A DNA stretch of 64,000 nt from Mucilaginibacter sp. (GCA_028288025.1 JAQBOM010000020.1:186001-250000), one strand, 5' to 3'; positions 1 through 10,449 are shown, counted from the stretch's first letter. The notes: a model not told the origin generated them from the sequence alone. Numbers and translations are program-made.

Positions 1-406
1 TGCCAACGGCGCTGCGCACACCAACCCCGTTGTCATCCCCCCACACTTTTGCAAACAATTCGCTGCAGCCGTTAATGATGAACGGGTGTTTTTCAAAATC
101 GTGTGTGCAATTCACCATTCCCAATACTTTGATCACTCTTTTGATCTTATCCAGGCTGCCCAGGTGGGTTTTTATTGTCGATAATATCGCCAATCCCACC
201 TGCCGGGCGGCCAGCTTGCCTTCTTCAGCAGTCATGGTCTCACCAATGCGGCCGATGATCAGACTCCCATCATCCTGTACGGTGCCATGCCCGGAGACAT
301 ACAGGTATTTACCATCAATGAGACAAGGTTTATAAACGCCCAGCGGTTTAGGGGCCGGCGGCAGGGTAAATCCGGTTTCAATAAAATTTTGGTCAGCAGT
401 GTTCAT
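1..406 (-). CDS. RidA-family protein (partial, 3' end outside window)
   Basis: 135 codons are present, starting at ATG 406; the C-terminus lies beyond the window edge. The sequence has the RidA/YjgF/UK114 fold pattern: an early KPCLIDGKYLYVSGHG strand segment, a central GRIGETMTAEEGKLAARQ region followed by a long helix, a SLDKIKRVIKVLGMVNC strand, and near the end GVRSAVG, which contains the arginine used by RidA enzymes to bind carboxylates of enamine/imine substrates. Family members deaminate reactive 2-aminoacrylate-type intermediates; other subgroups have unknown roles. Which subgroup this is cannot be told from the fragment. A TAnnTTTG-like promoter lies just upstream. Confidence 0.85.
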   Translation of the reverse strand, partial: MNTADQNFIETGFTLPPAPKPLGVYKPCLIDGKYLYVSGHGTVQDDGSLIIGRIGETMTAEEGKLAARQVGLAILSTIKTHLGSLDKIKRVIKVLGMVNCTHDFEKHPFIINGCSELFAKVWGDDNGVGVRSAVG

Positions 407-423
407 TTGATTATAATATAAAA

Positions 424-431
424 CAAACATA
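424..431 (-). promoter_or_regulatory. Putative -7 promoter element for the RidA gene
   Basis: On the minus strand this reads TATGTTTG, matching the Bacteroidota -7 consensus TAnnTTTG. It would start transcription roughly 10 bases before the RidA ATG. No clear -33 TTTG was found, and it lies beside the neighbouring terminator hairpin. Confidence 0.45.
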
Positions 432-436
432 AAAAT

Positions 437-466
437 AAAAAGCCGGGTATCTCAAACCCGGCTTTT
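437..466 (-). terminator. Rho-independent terminator downstream of the outer membrane barrel gene
   Basis: An 11-bp perfect stem (AAAAGCCGGGT / ACCCGGCTTTT) closes a short loop. On the minus strand it is followed by a T-rich run (TTTTTATTTTTA), so it ends transcripts from the minus-strand cluster at 544-4185. Confidence 0.8.
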
Positions 467-467
467 A

Positions 468-543
468 ACTCAAATCAAAAAACGGCGTGGGCCCTCTTGA
501 ACGTCAATAAAAAATAAATTAAAACGTGAAAAATCAACGTCTC
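468..543. repeat. Degenerate copy C of the dispersed ACGGCGaaGCCCTcTTGAAc repeat
   Basis: This stretch contains AACGGCGTGGGCCCTCTTGAAC followed by AACGTGAAAAATC-like sequence. It is a diverged relative of the two better-matched copies at 22906-22992 and 60881-60965, which share the order ACGGCGAAGCCCT, TTGAA, AACAGTGAAA, ATCGAACATC. It occupies the gap between two minus-strand genes. Confidence 0.45.
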
Positions 544-1632
544 TTAAAATTTTACAGTTACCCCTACATTGACAACATAGTCAGCAAAAGCGGCATCGCC
601 TTGTGTATAAGTATGGGTTATTGCGGTAGTCCTGATGTCAGGTACGCTTTGCGTACGGTCGCGGATAATAGCTATTGGGACATACGCGTATAGCGAAATA
701 TTTTTTATGCGATAGGATACACCTGGTTCGGCAGAGATAATGTAGCCTGGCCTTCTGAATCCGTCGCTGCCGCCAACAAGATCGTGTACCGGCAAACAAT
801 CATCGCGTACGCCTAACGAAAAATCAAATTTTTTAACGGCCAAACCTGCACCAAACCTGATGAGATATTGATCCGGTACACTTAAAACATCTCCGGTGGC
901 AGCTATTGTTGTGGCGCTCGCGGGATTTACTGAACGAAGGGTCGGGTTTACGTCCCGTGGATTAGCGAGATAAAAGAAATTACCATAAAATCCAAAACTA
1001 TGGGTAAAATTATAGTAAGCGTTTACATTTAATTCTAAACCCGTGCCGCCGTCTCCCACTTGTATCGATTGATCAACCGGCCCAAGCGTCCTCGCCCCGG
1101 TTGCGCCGTTCAGGAAATAGTCCTGGTAGTTGGATTCTCCTGTCGGGAATTTTACACCAAGCCCGACCTGGATATTGCCCTTTGTTGCCTTGGCGGGATT
1201 AAACAGCCAGTAAAAGCCTGTTATACTGATATCGCCAATACCAAATGAGTGGGTGCTAAAGCGGGTACCGCTGTTTACCTGCGACCGGCTGTTATCGGCA
1301 AACGGCACATCCAGGGTTACCGACCAACGGTTATTAAATATCCGGGTGAAAGAATTATCCTGGGTAAATACCTTATTGATCACGTTATTATGAAGCGTGA
1401 AACGTTGGTACTGTTCAGCCTTGCCCACAAAATGCCTGAATGATTTAAAATAACGGTTGTTACTGTTATACAGCCAGTACCCGGATGATCCGGCGGTGCT
1501 GTCGGGATGTTCATTCATGGCACAAATACCGCCGGTGCTCCGGATGGCTACGCAGCCCTGCGCGAAAGTATTCGCCCGGCTTATTAGGATAAAAATGCTG
1601 ATCGATAAAATGGTTTTTAATGTTGTGTTCAT
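544..1632 (-). CDS. Outer-membrane beta-barrel protein, unknown substrate
   Basis: About 362 residues. I chose ATG 1632 because it gives a clean signal peptide (MNTTLKTILSISIFILISRA...FAQ); an in-frame ATG at 1683 would add a non-signal leader. The mature part alternates hydrophobic and polar residues in aromatic-rich strands and ends in VTVKF, a terminal phenylalanine typical of outer-membrane barrels. Just after cleavage comes a two-cysteine segment (GCVAIRSTGGICAM). The overall pattern resembles COG4313-type (phenol meta-pathway) transporter barrels, but I cannot name the substrate. It follows the haloperoxidase-like gene with a 53-base gap and a second barrel lies on the other side, so the three probably work together in the envelope. 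Confidence 0.7.
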   Translation of the reverse strand: MNTTLKTILSISIFILISRANTFAQGCVAIRSTGGICAMNEHPDSTAGSSGYWLYNSNNRYFKSFRHFVGKAEQYQRFTLHNNVINKVFTQDNSFTRIFNNRWSVTLDVPFADNSRSQVNSGTRFSTHSFGIGDISITGFYWLFNPAKATKGNIQVGLGVKFPTGESNYQDYFLNGATGARTLGPVDQSIQVGDGGTGLELNVNAYYNFTHSFGFYGNFFYLANPRDVNPTLRSVNPASATTIAATGDVLSVPDQYLIRFGAGLAVKKFDFSLGVRDDCLPVHDLVGGSDGFRRPGYIISAEPGVSYRIKNISLYAYVPIAIIRDRTQSVPDIRTTAITHTYTQGDAAFADYVVNVGVTVKF

Positions 1633-1685
1633 GGTATTGGTTAGTTTACTTAATTGTTGTGTTTTTAATTCTATAATTTTCATGT

Positions 1686-3242
1686 TCAATTTCCCGCTCC
1701 GTCTGCTTGTGCCCTTTTTATAGCATACTGCCCTACCGCATTGCCTGTTACCAGGCCCACCTCACAATCGCTGCGGTAATGGATGGCACCATACAGCCTT
1801 GACATCGCTGCCTGGTTAGCCATGTCAGTAAATTTGGTTCCTCTATCTGGTAGCAGGTAGCTTAATACAGTAGATGCAGCACCGCTGAAGTTGGAGTGTC
1901 CGGAAGAATATGACGGAAAATTGGGTATGCCGGTTAACGTTTTAATATTCGCGTTTGCCTGCGACGGTCGCTGGTTGTAATAGAAATATTTTGTATCCCA
2001 GCAAACGATCGCTGCATCCATCTCGGCCATATTCAGCAGGGCCAGGTTACGCGCCCAGCGTACTTCGCTGTAATTTTGTTTTACAAACTCATCCGCAGCA
2101 ATGGCGTTCCAATGCCCCGGCGGCGTATAGGTGCCTGCCCCGTCTGCCCAAAACTCAACAATCGCCTGGTGATCGCGTGTCGGATTTTTGCTGTACGAAA
2201 GCACCTCGGCCACTTCCTGGTTGAAAGCAGCCGAACCAGCCATATTTGGTGGCCCGGGGCGCAATTTTACTACCGTAAGCGTATCAAATAAAAACGGCAA
2301 CACCTTATTAAACAAAGGCAGCATCGGGGGGCGTTGTGGGGAATCAAGGCTTATCCATGCCTGATCGCCGCGTGTAGTTGCGTGTGCAGACAATAGTGCC
2401 CATTGTGCGGGTGTACCAATTGCCTTTCCCGCACGGTCAGCGCGTGCGCGGGCAGCGAAAACGTCGGCAACCTGGGTGCCGAGAGATTGCCCGGCATTTA
2501 GTTCGCCACGAACATTTACACCAGCCATTAAGCGGTATTGCATTTCTTCGGCTGCTTTTTGTTCAATAAACGCAATTTCGGTGGGAAATAACAGTTTCAT
2601 CATTTCCACAGTTGCTCCGGCCACTACAGCATCCTCACTGGGGTACGACGGCAATACGGATTTTGGCACCAGTGCCTGTACCGCGGGGTCATTTGTATAC
2701 GGCGCAGCACGGTTATACAGCTTTTTAAAATAATAAGCCGCAACCAGTGCATCATACTGAGCAGCGCTCACGTAAGCATAAGCACGGGCAGCGTATGGTG
2801 GGTTGGAAAAAGGGAACTGCGGATATGCAAAAGGGTTAGCCGAATTTGGCGCGGGATAACTTCCGTCGGCATTTTGGTAGGGCGGCAGATTATGTTTAGC
2901 CACCAGGTCGCGCAAAATTTCGTTCCAGCGCAATACGGCGCCAGCACTCCAGTATTTAATGATCGCTTTCTGATTGTTGCTTAAATTGCTTTGCAGGGCC
3001 TTTATCTCGTTCAGGTCTGCTATATAAGCCGGTGACGCGATCGCGTCAGGGGCGGCTACGTTAAATGCGCTTGCACTGGTAATCAAAACCGGTTTCCACG
3101 TGTCAGCACCCAGGTCAATATTTGCAGGGTTAAGCGCCGGATAAAGCGTTGTGCGGTCGATTACTCCTTTTTTGCATGACCCGAAAAAAACTAATGCGGC
3201 CATTGCTAACAGCGGCATTGTATAAAGTATTCGCTTTTTCAT
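1686..3242 (-). CDS. Vanadium-dependent haloperoxidase / PAP2-family lipoprotein
   Basis: 518 residues from ATG 3242, where a lipoprotein signal begins (MKKRILYTMPLLAMAALVFFGSC, Cys at the lipobox); longer in-frame extensions upstream would spoil it. The C-terminal third carries all three vanadate/phosphate-binding motifs of the PAP2/haloperoxidase fold: K418-x6-R425-P, SSGH with His449, and S481-R482-x5-His488. The length, well over that of a simple PAP2 phosphatase, and the helical N-terminal half fit the bacterial vanadium-haloperoxidase class, which oxidises halides with H2O2; acid phosphatase activity is the alternative. The lipobox places it on a membrane facing the periplasm or outside. 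It lies 7 bases after the upstream barrel gene, an operon-like arrangement. Confidence 0.85.
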   Translation of the reverse strand: MKKRILYTMPLLAMAALVFFGSCKKGVIDRTTLYPALNPANIDLGADTWKPVLITSASAFNVAAPDAIASPAYIADLNEIKALQSNLSNNQKAIIKYWSAGAVLRWNEILRDLVAKHNLPPYQNADGSYPAPNSANPFAYPQFPFSNPPYAARAYAYVSAAQYDALVAAYYFKKLYNRAAPYTNDPAVQALVPKSVLPSYPSEDAVVAGATVEMMKLLFPTEIAFIEQKAAEEMQYRLMAGVNVRGELNAGQSLGTQVADVFAARARADRAGKAIGTPAQWALLSAHATTRGDQAWISLDSPQRPPMLPLFNKVLPFLFDTLTVVKLRPGPPNMAGSAAFNQEVAEVLSYSKNPTRDHQAIVEFWADGAGTYTPPGHWNAIAADEFVKQNYSEVRWARNLALLNMAEMDAAIVCWDTKYFYYNQRPSQANANIKTLTGIPNFPSYSSGHSNFSGAASTVLSYLLPDRGTKFTDMANQAAMSRLYGAIHYRSDCEVGLVTGNAVGQYAIKRAQADGAGN

Positions 3243-3249
3243 AGTCGTA

Positions 3250-4185
3250 TTATTTCGTTTTTTTATTAAAATCAAATAAGTAAAGCACACCACCAAATAA
3301 GGTAGTGGCCTGGCCAACGTTACGTCCCCGTAATACATAATTGCCTCCGCCGGTAAGTTCAAGGCCCGAAACTGAGAAACTGTATTTGAAGAGCGCGCCG
3401 GCCGTGGTGACGTTCATGGTGTTGCTTGGAAAAGGCATATCATTTTTCCGGATATCAAACCCGCCCAAAGTGGTACTCTGCATAAAAATGGCCTCCGCAT
3501 TAAATTTCAGGCTGCGGTAACCACTGCTGATAATAAAATTATTGGCATTGGGTATATCAACCTGGTTGCTATATATAAGCTGTGTGGTGTAATACGAATT
3601 CCTGTCAATGGTAATGTCGTTCCGTCGCACATATTGGCCGGCCCCGGCAATAAAAAATCTTCCGGTTTGGTAATTGACAAGGCCTCTGATAGCTACCGAC
3701 CTGCTATGTAACCCAATTGAAACAGGCTCAAAATCGGCCTCGTAATTGCTCAATGGTATCGATCCGCTGGCAATGGCATATACGCTGATAACTCCTTTTC
3801 CTATTTGGCTTTTGTATGCAAGCCATTTTAAGGTAAGCGTTATATCCTGTAAGCCATGCTGGCCGGCTAAGGTCCCGGAAGAGGCGTTAGTAGTAACATA
3901 AGGTGCTGAAAACAAAATATCCAGCTTATTTGTCAGGCCATAATTACCTATAAGGGTATATATATTGGTAGATAGTTTACCTATGTTGCCATTATCGCGC
4001 TTATAAGTGCCCTCCCAATAATTTGTCCAGCTGCTGTTGGTATAAACAACACCGGCACAATAGAATTTTTTGGGTATCATTAAGGCATCTGCGTCTGTTT
4101 GTGCTCTGGCCATCTCTGAAAACGCCAGGCAGCAACAAGCCAACAGGCAGTATTTGCATAAAAACAATGGTAAAGATTTCATCAT
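3250..4185 (-). CDS. COG4313-like outer-membrane transporter barrel
   Basis: 311 residues from the ATG at 4185, which starts a signal peptide (MMKSLPLFLCKYCLLACCCLAFSEMARAQ). The mature chain has the ordered strands of the family annotated as transporter or 'protein involved in meta-pathway of phenol degradation': an early KFYCAGVVYTNSSWTNYWEG, then YTLIGNYGLTNKLDILFSAPY. It ends in a barrel-like VLYLFDF segment. It is first in a tight minus-strand cluster (7-base gap to the haloperoxidase-like gene), so the barrels may move the enzyme's substrate or product across the outer membrane. That role is inferred from position only. Confidence 0.7.
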   Translation of the reverse strand: MMKSLPLFLCKYCLLACCCLAFSEMARAQTDADALMIPKKFYCAGVVYTNSSWTNYWEGTYKRDNGNIGKLSTNIYTLIGNYGLTNKLDILFSAPYVTTNASSGTLAGQHGLQDITLTLKWLAYKSQIGKGVISVYAIASGSIPLSNYEADFEPVSIGLHSRSVAIRGLVNYQTGRFFIAGAGQYVRRNDITIDRNSYYTTQLIYSNQVDIPNANNFIISSGYRSLKFNAEAIFMQSTTLGGFDIRKNDMPFPSNTMNVTTAGALFKYSFSVSGLELTGGGNYVLRGRNVGQATTLFGGVLYLFDFNKKTK

Positions 4186-4409
4186 CTTTGAAAATAAAAA
4201 GTAAATAAAAAGCTGTAGGTGTTGATATGATGAGCCGTAATGTGATATATAAAAGATCACGAGCCTGATCAACAATGGAGATACTTCATCAAACCTTCAA
4301 ACGCGTTATAATGAAAACATCAATGCGATACTGCAAACGATACTTTCGGCTATAACCAATTGAATAAGCAGCTCACTAAGTGAGACAGCAAAATGGTTTA
4401 TAAAGCGGT

Positions 4410-4964
4410 TTAACTAATGAAATTGGGTGGTTTACCCGGAGAATCAATGTATGGCTTGCAAAGTTTCAGCGAGCCGGATTGCGTATTTTCAGAGGCAAGC
4501 AGTTTTGCAACCCCTGAATAATTATATTGAAAAGTCTTCAAATTATATTCGCTAAGCGTATTAACCTTTTTAACGGAGGCGTCATGCCCTTTTTTAGTGA
4601 GCGGCACATCGCTAATCTCTTTGGCGGTAACAATATTCGCCTGTACAAGACGTGTTTTAGCGGTATTGGGAATACAGATGAAATACATGGTATCCCGGGT
4701 CATTTTAAGTCTTATATAGTTATAATAGGCATCCTTTAATTGTATCTGGCCTTCGATCACTGCATATTCAGTCCAGTCGGTCATGGTAGGAAAATGAACC
4801 GGTATTTTTAATTCCATCAGCTTGGTCTCGTCAATTTTATTGTCGAATATCTGCTTCACCATCTGGACGTCCGACTGATGGATATAATATTGAAACAATA
4901 AGGTATACCCCCCTATACTAAACAGGTGAACACTCAATAATACGATGGCAAATAGCCGTTTCAA
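4410..4964 (-). CDS. Small exported protein of unknown function (TTG start)
   Basis: I do not recognise this 184-residue protein. It opens with a signal peptide or membrane anchor (MKRLFAIVLLSVHLFSIGGYTLLF) and continues as a soluble domain rich in KIPVHFPTMTDWTEY- and NYIRLKMTRDTMYFIC-type strands, then a low-complexity tail. The start codon must be TTG at 4964: an in-frame stop lies immediately upstream and the next ATG would remove the signal sequence. Similar small exported proteins are common in Sphingobacteriaceae. It is separated by 224 bases from the barrel cluster and is probably its own unit. Confidence 0.6.
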   Translation of the reverse strand: MKRLFAIVLLSVHLFSIGGYTLLFQYYIHQSDVQMVKQIFDNKIDETKLMELKIPVHFPTMTDWTEYAVIEGQIQLKDAYYNYIRLKMTRDTMYFICIPNTAKTRLVQANIVTAKEISDVPLTKKGHDASVKKVNTLSEYNLKTFQYNYSGVAKLLASENTQSGSLKLCKPYIDSPGKPPNFIS

Positions 4965-5109
4965 TTAACCGGGGGTTGGTACAGGTTTATATTAATATCG
5001 TAAATATATATAATAATTTTATTACGTAAGAAATATTTTACAGCTTTTTAGAATAATTCTATTTAAGCAGTCATAGTTTTGAATGTCAATTTGTTCATTA
5101 ACGTAAAGG

Positions 5110-5117
5110 TATATTTG
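5110..5117 (+). promoter_or_regulatory. Putative -7 element for cydAB
   Basis: TATATTTG matches TAnnTTTG exactly. A TTTG at 5090-5093 is a possible -33 element, though its 16-base spacing is slightly short. The predicted start leaves a leader of about 20 bases before cydA. Confidence 0.55.
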
Positions 5118-5143
5118 TACGCAGTCATTTTTGCATAAAAATT

Positions 5144-6457
5144 ATGAATGATTTTATTGCTGCACGGTCGCAAATGGCCATATCGCTGGGTTTTCATATC
5201 GTGTATTCCTGTATCGGTATGGTTATGCCTGTGTTTATGGCTATATCACACTATAAATGGATAAAAACCGGCGATCCCGTTTATAAGAACGTGACACAGG
5301 CCTGGAGCAAGGGCGTAGCGATATTTTTTGCCACCGGGGCTGTATCAGGCACTATATTATCTTTTGAACTGGGCTTATTATGGCCAAAATTCATGGAGCA
5401 CGCCGGCCCGATATTCGGGATGCCGTTTTCGCTGGAGGGTGTCGCATTTTTTATAGAAGCCATAGCACTCGGATTTTTCCTGTACGGATGGAACAGATTC
5501 AATAACTGGTTTCATTGGTGCACCGGGATGATAGTAGGTGTAAGCGGCATTGCATCAGGCATCCTGGTAGTGTCCGCCAATTCATGGATGAATAACCCGT
5601 CCGGTTTCGATTATATTAACGGGCAATACCTGAATATCGATCCCATCAAAGCCATGTTTAATGGCTCATGGTTTTCAGAATCATTGCACATGACGATCGC
5701 GGCTTTTGCGGCAACCGGGTTTGCTGTTGCGGGCATCCATGCACTGATGATCGCGCGGAAGAAAAATGTCCAGTTTCATACCAAAGCATTTAAAATAGCC
5801 GTGGTTTTCGGCGCGGTAGCGGCAATTATACAGCCTTTCAGCGGTGACTTGTCGGCCAAAAACGCCGCTAAACATCAGCCAGCCAAGCTTGCTGCCATGG
5901 AAGCTTATTTTCACACCCAACAATATGCGCCGCTGGTTTTGGGCGGTGTTGCCGACACGGCCAATAAAAAAGCTAAATATGGCATTGAAATACCAGGTTT
6001 GTTAAGCTTCCTGGTAAACGATAACTTTAAAGACCCGGTTAACGGGCTGGACAAAATTCCTGTAAAAGATCAGCCGCCTATCACAATTACCCATTTGGCT
6101 TTTGATTTAATGGTGGTTATAGGATCGGCCTTGATGCTGATAGGGATACTATATTTTGTTGCCTTATGGAAAAAGCGGAGTTGGCTTTCTAAAAAATGGT
6201 TTCTGGACCTGTTCATCCTGGCAACCCCGTTGGGATTTATAGCTGTGGAAGCCGGATGGACGGTAACAGAAGTTGGGCGGCAACCATGGATCATACAAGG
6301 TGTAATGCGTACCAGCGCGGCGGTAACCCCCATGCCGGGCATCCAGTATTCATTTTACCTGTTTACCGTTATCTACTTTACATTAAGTATTGCCGTGATA
6401 TTCTTGTTAAGCAGGCAAATAAAAATGGTGCCTCAATTATATGATAAAGTAAATTAA
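5144..6457 (+). CDS. cydA: Cytochrome bd ubiquinol oxidase subunit I
   Basis: 437-residue multi-span membrane protein of the quinol:O2 oxidoreductase that builds proton motive force at low oxygen. Visible family residues include His18 and His182 (haem ligands in E. coli CydA at 19 and 186), Glu98 and Glu105 in the SLEGVAFFIEA helix, the SGDLSAKNAAKHQPAKLA segment before the periplasmic quinol loop, and the signature GRQPW at 378-382. At 437 residues it is shorter than E. coli CydA (522), consistent with the short Q-loop class. cydB follows after 5 bases. No small CydX-like gene is visible after cydB. Confidence 0.97.
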   Translation: MNDFIAARSQMAISLGFHIVYSCIGMVMPVFMAISHYKWIKTGDPVYKNVTQAWSKGVAIFFATGAVSGTILSFELGLLWPKFMEHAGPIFGMPFSLEGVAFFIEAIALGFFLYGWNRFNNWFHWCTGMIVGVSGIASGILVVSANSWMNNPSGFDYINGQYLNIDPIKAMFNGSWFSESLHMTIAAFAATGFAVAGIHALMIARKKNVQFHTKAFKIAVVFGAVAAIIQPFSGDLSAKNAAKHQPAKLAAMEAYFHTQQYAPLVLGGVADTANKKAKYGIEIPGLLSFLVNDNFKDPVNGLDKIPVKDQPPITITHLAFDLMVVIGSALMLIGILYFVALWKKRSWLSKKWFLDLFILATPLGFIAVEAGWTVTEVGRQPWIIQGVMRTSAAVTPMPGIQYSFYLFTVIYFTLSIAVIFLLSRQIKMVPQLYDKVN

Positions 6458-6462
6458 GGCTT

Positions 6463-7476
6463 ATGCTGTATATCGTAATCGCTTTTTTATTCCTGGCTAT
6501 CGTGCTTTATTTCCTGCTTGGCGGGGCGGATTTTGGAGCTGGTATTATAGAACTTTTTACTTCAGATCGTAATAAAGACCGTACACGCAAAACCATGTAC
6601 CATGCGATCGGCCCGATCTGGGAAGCAAACCACATGTGGCTTATCATTACTGTTGTGATATTATTCGTTGGCTTTCCCGATATCTACAGCAATATGTGTA
6701 CTTATCTGCATATCCCGTTGCTTATTATGCTGCTTGGCATCACCGCTCGCGGAACTGCCTTCGCTTTCAGGAATTACGATGCGGTAAAGGACGATAAAAC
6801 ACAGAGCTTCTATAACCGGATTTTCGTTTATTCCAGCTTTGTCACGCCATTGTTCCTGGGCATTATTGCCGGAAGCGCCATATCAAGGCAAATCGATCTG
6901 CAGGCAACATCTTTCATGTCTGCTTATATTTATAGCTGGCTAAATTGGTTTTCCGTAACGGTGGGTTTATTTACCGTCGCGCTAAGCGGTTACCTTGCTG
7001 CGGTGTACCTTATTGGCGAAACCGGGGATGATAACGAACGGAGGCGGTTTGTCCGGAAAGCCCGTATTATGAATGTGCTGGTTGTTATTTTTGGTGGGCT
7101 AGTGTTTATAGCTGCCGAAATAGAGAACATCGCCCTGGCGCACTGGATATTCGGCAACATGGTAAGCCTTACGGCTGTGATATCCGCAGCCATTTCATTA
7201 CTGGCGCTCTGGCTATTTATTTACAATGGAAAGAAGAAAATCATTCGCGTGTTTGCGGCGTTCCAGGTCACTATGATCCTGTTGTCGGTAGGATATACCC
7301 ACTTTCCCAATCTGATCATGGTTAAAGGCGGACAAAACCTGTCCCTGCTTACCAATCATGCCCCGGCTAAAACCATTGAAGATCTGGGTTTGGGGTTATT
7401 GATCGGCAGCTTATTGATCCTGCCCTCCCTGTTTTACCTGTTTTATAGCTTTCAGAAAAAGAACGAGCTTATCTGA
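6463..7476 (+). CDS. cydB: Cytochrome bd ubiquinol oxidase subunit II
   Basis: 337 residues in about eight to nine hydrophobic helices, starting LYIVIAFLFLAIVLYFLLGGADFGAGI, the typical CydB first helix with its GGADFG turn. It also has HAIGPIWEANHMWLI, the conserved WEANHVWL-type element of the family. CydB stabilises the haem-bearing CydA and is needed for oxidase assembly. The stop codon is followed within two bases by an inverted repeat shared with the convergent DUF1080 gene, so transcription probably ends there. Confidence 0.96.
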   Translation: MLYIVIAFLFLAIVLYFLLGGADFGAGIIELFTSDRNKDRTRKTMYHAIGPIWEANHMWLIITVVILFVGFPDIYSNMCTYLHIPLLIMLLGITARGTAFAFRNYDAVKDDKTQSFYNRIFVYSSFVTPLFLGIIAGSAISRQIDLQATSFMSAYIYSWLNWFSVTVGLFTVALSGYLAAVYLIGETGDDNERRRFVRKARIMNVLVVIFGGLVFIAAEIENIALAHWIFGNMVSLTAVISAAISLLALWLFIYNGKKKIIRVFAAFQVTMILLSVGYTHFPNLIMVKGGQNLSLLTNHAPAKTIEDLGLGLLIGSLLILPSLFYLFYSFQKKNELI

Positions 7477-7478
7477 AT

Positions 7479-7553
7479 ACGATTTTTTGGATTTGAAAGA
7501 TTTAAATGATGAATTGACAATAATCATAAAAATCCCTCAAATCCTAAAATCGT
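7479..7553. repeat. Stop-adjacent hairpin repeat between cydB and the DUF1080 gene
   Basis: The left arm ACGATTTTTTGGATTTGA (7479-7496) pairs with TCAAATCCTAAAATCGT (7537-7553) with minor mismatch. It starts two bases after the cydB stop and ends six bases before the stop of the convergent gene, so it could act as a bidirectional terminator. Confidence 0.65.
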
Positions 7554-7559
7554 GTTTGA

Positions 7560-8933
7560 CTATAGTGTTTTTATCTTTATACTCCTGAAAAACACTTCGT
7601 TACCGTGATCCTGCAATAAAAGATGCCCTTCTTTTGCTTCACCAAAGTTTTTCCAGATGGTGTATTTGCTCATTGCCACCAAATCGCGGAATTCCTTTGA
7701 ACCTCTTTCATATTCAAGCACTTTAACGCCATTCAGGTAATGCTCAACGTGATTATTTGGATAAACGACTATCCTCCCGGTATTCCATGCGCCAATAGGC
7801 CTGATAAAGCGCTTGGGCTTGTTGGAGGGGATTAGGTCGTATACGGATGCCAGCGTGCGGTCGCCATTGCGGCCCAGCTTGGCATCGGGATGAAGTTCGT
7901 CATCCAGTACCTGGTATTCAATGCCTATTGCCGATCCTTTTGTAACTTCTGACAGAGTGACAAAATATTTTACACCACTATTTGCGCCCGGGGTCAGTTT
8001 AAATTCAAAAGACAGATCAAATGAACCGTATAGATCGGTTGTGACAATATCCCCGCCGCCTGATTCTTCCTTACCTGCAGAAGGCAATACGTGCATGGTG
8101 CCGTTTGCGTAATCCCAGCCTTTAGCGGGAAACGTTGTCATCGTGGCGCCGCGCCAGCCGGTTGCAGTATGCCCGTCGTATAACAATTTCCAGTCGGCAG
8201 ACTTCTCATGGGCCGAAAGTTTGTTAGCCTGGTAGTTTACCGTATAAATATCATTCGGAAATGGCTTTTGAACCAGGTTAGCCGTTTGAATACGGATATT
8301 TTTAAAATATACCTTTTTGCCTGCCTGCTCCGGTTTGGCTACCGCATGCACCTGTAAACCTATAAAACCCTTACTGTCAACCGTATCAACCACATCCGCA
8401 ACAGCCACGCCATTGATCCATGTCCGCATTTCGTTGCCGATACATTCTATCCGGATGTGGTTATAAACACCCACTTTAAAGGCATCTTTCGCTTTTGCGT
8501 TCAAATCCAGTGGGTACAGCCAGTCCCTGCGGCCCTCGTCATAAATACCACCCGACCATTTCCTGTCGGAAGGATCGATCTCAAACTGCCTGCCATAAAC
8601 TTTACCTTTTCCATTGTTTCCGGCCGGGTCGTAATGGCTGCGGGTTTGTACGCCGGAGTTGCTCAATGTGCTTTCAATTTTGGTATCCATTTCCAGGATG
8701 AAATCGCCGTATTCTCTTTCTGTTACCAGGAAGGTATTCCCCGAATTCAAAACGGTTGTACCTACTATTTCGCCGTTTTCTACTTTATAATCGGCCGTAC
8801 CGGCCAGGCGTTTCCAGCCTTTAAGTGTTTTGCCATCAAACAGGCTGGGTGTGCTTTGGGCGTGAATGGTTAATGGTAAGATGAAGATAGCAAGCATGGT
8901 TATGGTTGCTGAAGTTTGCAGTAGCTTTTTCAT
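7560..8933 (-). CDS. Secreted protein with two DUF1080 (3-keto-disaccharide hydrolase) domains
   Basis: 457 residues with a signal peptide (MKKLLQTSATITMLAIFILPLTIHAQ). Two DUF1080/PF06439 jelly-roll domains follow in tandem: one at about 28-217 opening with SLFDGKTLKGWKR, one at about 245-457 opening with KLLYDGHTATGWRG. Each carries an IRIECIGNEMRTWINGV- or HVEHYLNGVKV-type strand. The family cleaves or eliminates 3-keto-glycosides made by sugar C3 dehydrogenases. The gene upstream on the same strand encodes a Tat-exported Gfo/Idh/MocA oxidoreductase that could supply the 3-keto substrate. Actual substrates cannot be read from the sequence. Confidence 0.88.
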   Translation of the reverse strand: MKKLLQTSATITMLAIFILPLTIHAQSTPSLFDGKTLKGWKRLAGTADYKVENGEIVGTTVLNSGNTFLVTEREYGDFILEMDTKIESTLSNSGVQTRSHYDPAGNNGKGKVYGRQFEIDPSDRKWSGGIYDEGRRDWLYPLDLNAKAKDAFKVGVYNHIRIECIGNEMRTWINGVAVADVVDTVDSKGFIGLQVHAVAKPEQAGKKVYFKNIRIQTANLVQKPFPNDIYTVNYQANKLSAHEKSADWKLLYDGHTATGWRGATMTTFPAKGWDYANGTMHVLPSAGKEESGGGDIVTTDLYGSFDLSFEFKLTPGANSGVKYFVTLSEVTKGSAIGIEYQVLDDELHPDAKLGRNGDRTLASVYDLIPSNKPKRFIRPIGAWNTGRIVVYPNNHVEHYLNGVKVLEYERGSKEFRDLVAMSKYTIWKNFGEAKEGHLLLQDHGNEVFFRSIKIKTL

Positions 8934-9037
8934 GGTGGTTTTTCTCGGTTTATTAGTTTAGATATTTTTTCTTATTAGTTTTTTTCCTGCCTCCGGAGGG
9001 TGTATTTCTACTTATCGCTCGCAGAGTTGACTCACCC

Positions 9038-9055
9038 TCCCGATAGCTATCGGGA
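9038..9055. repeat. 18-bp perfect palindrome TCCCGATAGCTATCGGGA
   Basis: The sequence equals its own reverse complement and sits in a C-rich, gene-free 177-base gap between two minus-strand genes. A near-identical copy (centre AC instead of GC) lies at 57819-57836, so it belongs to a dispersed family. Confidence 0.7.
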
Positions 9056-9110
9056 CGACGCTTTGCTCGACCACCCCCTCTCCCGGCGAGCCGGAAAGAC
9101 GGTTAAGGTT

Positions 9111-10442
<1,332 letters not shown>

Positions 10443-10449
10443 GTTTTTT

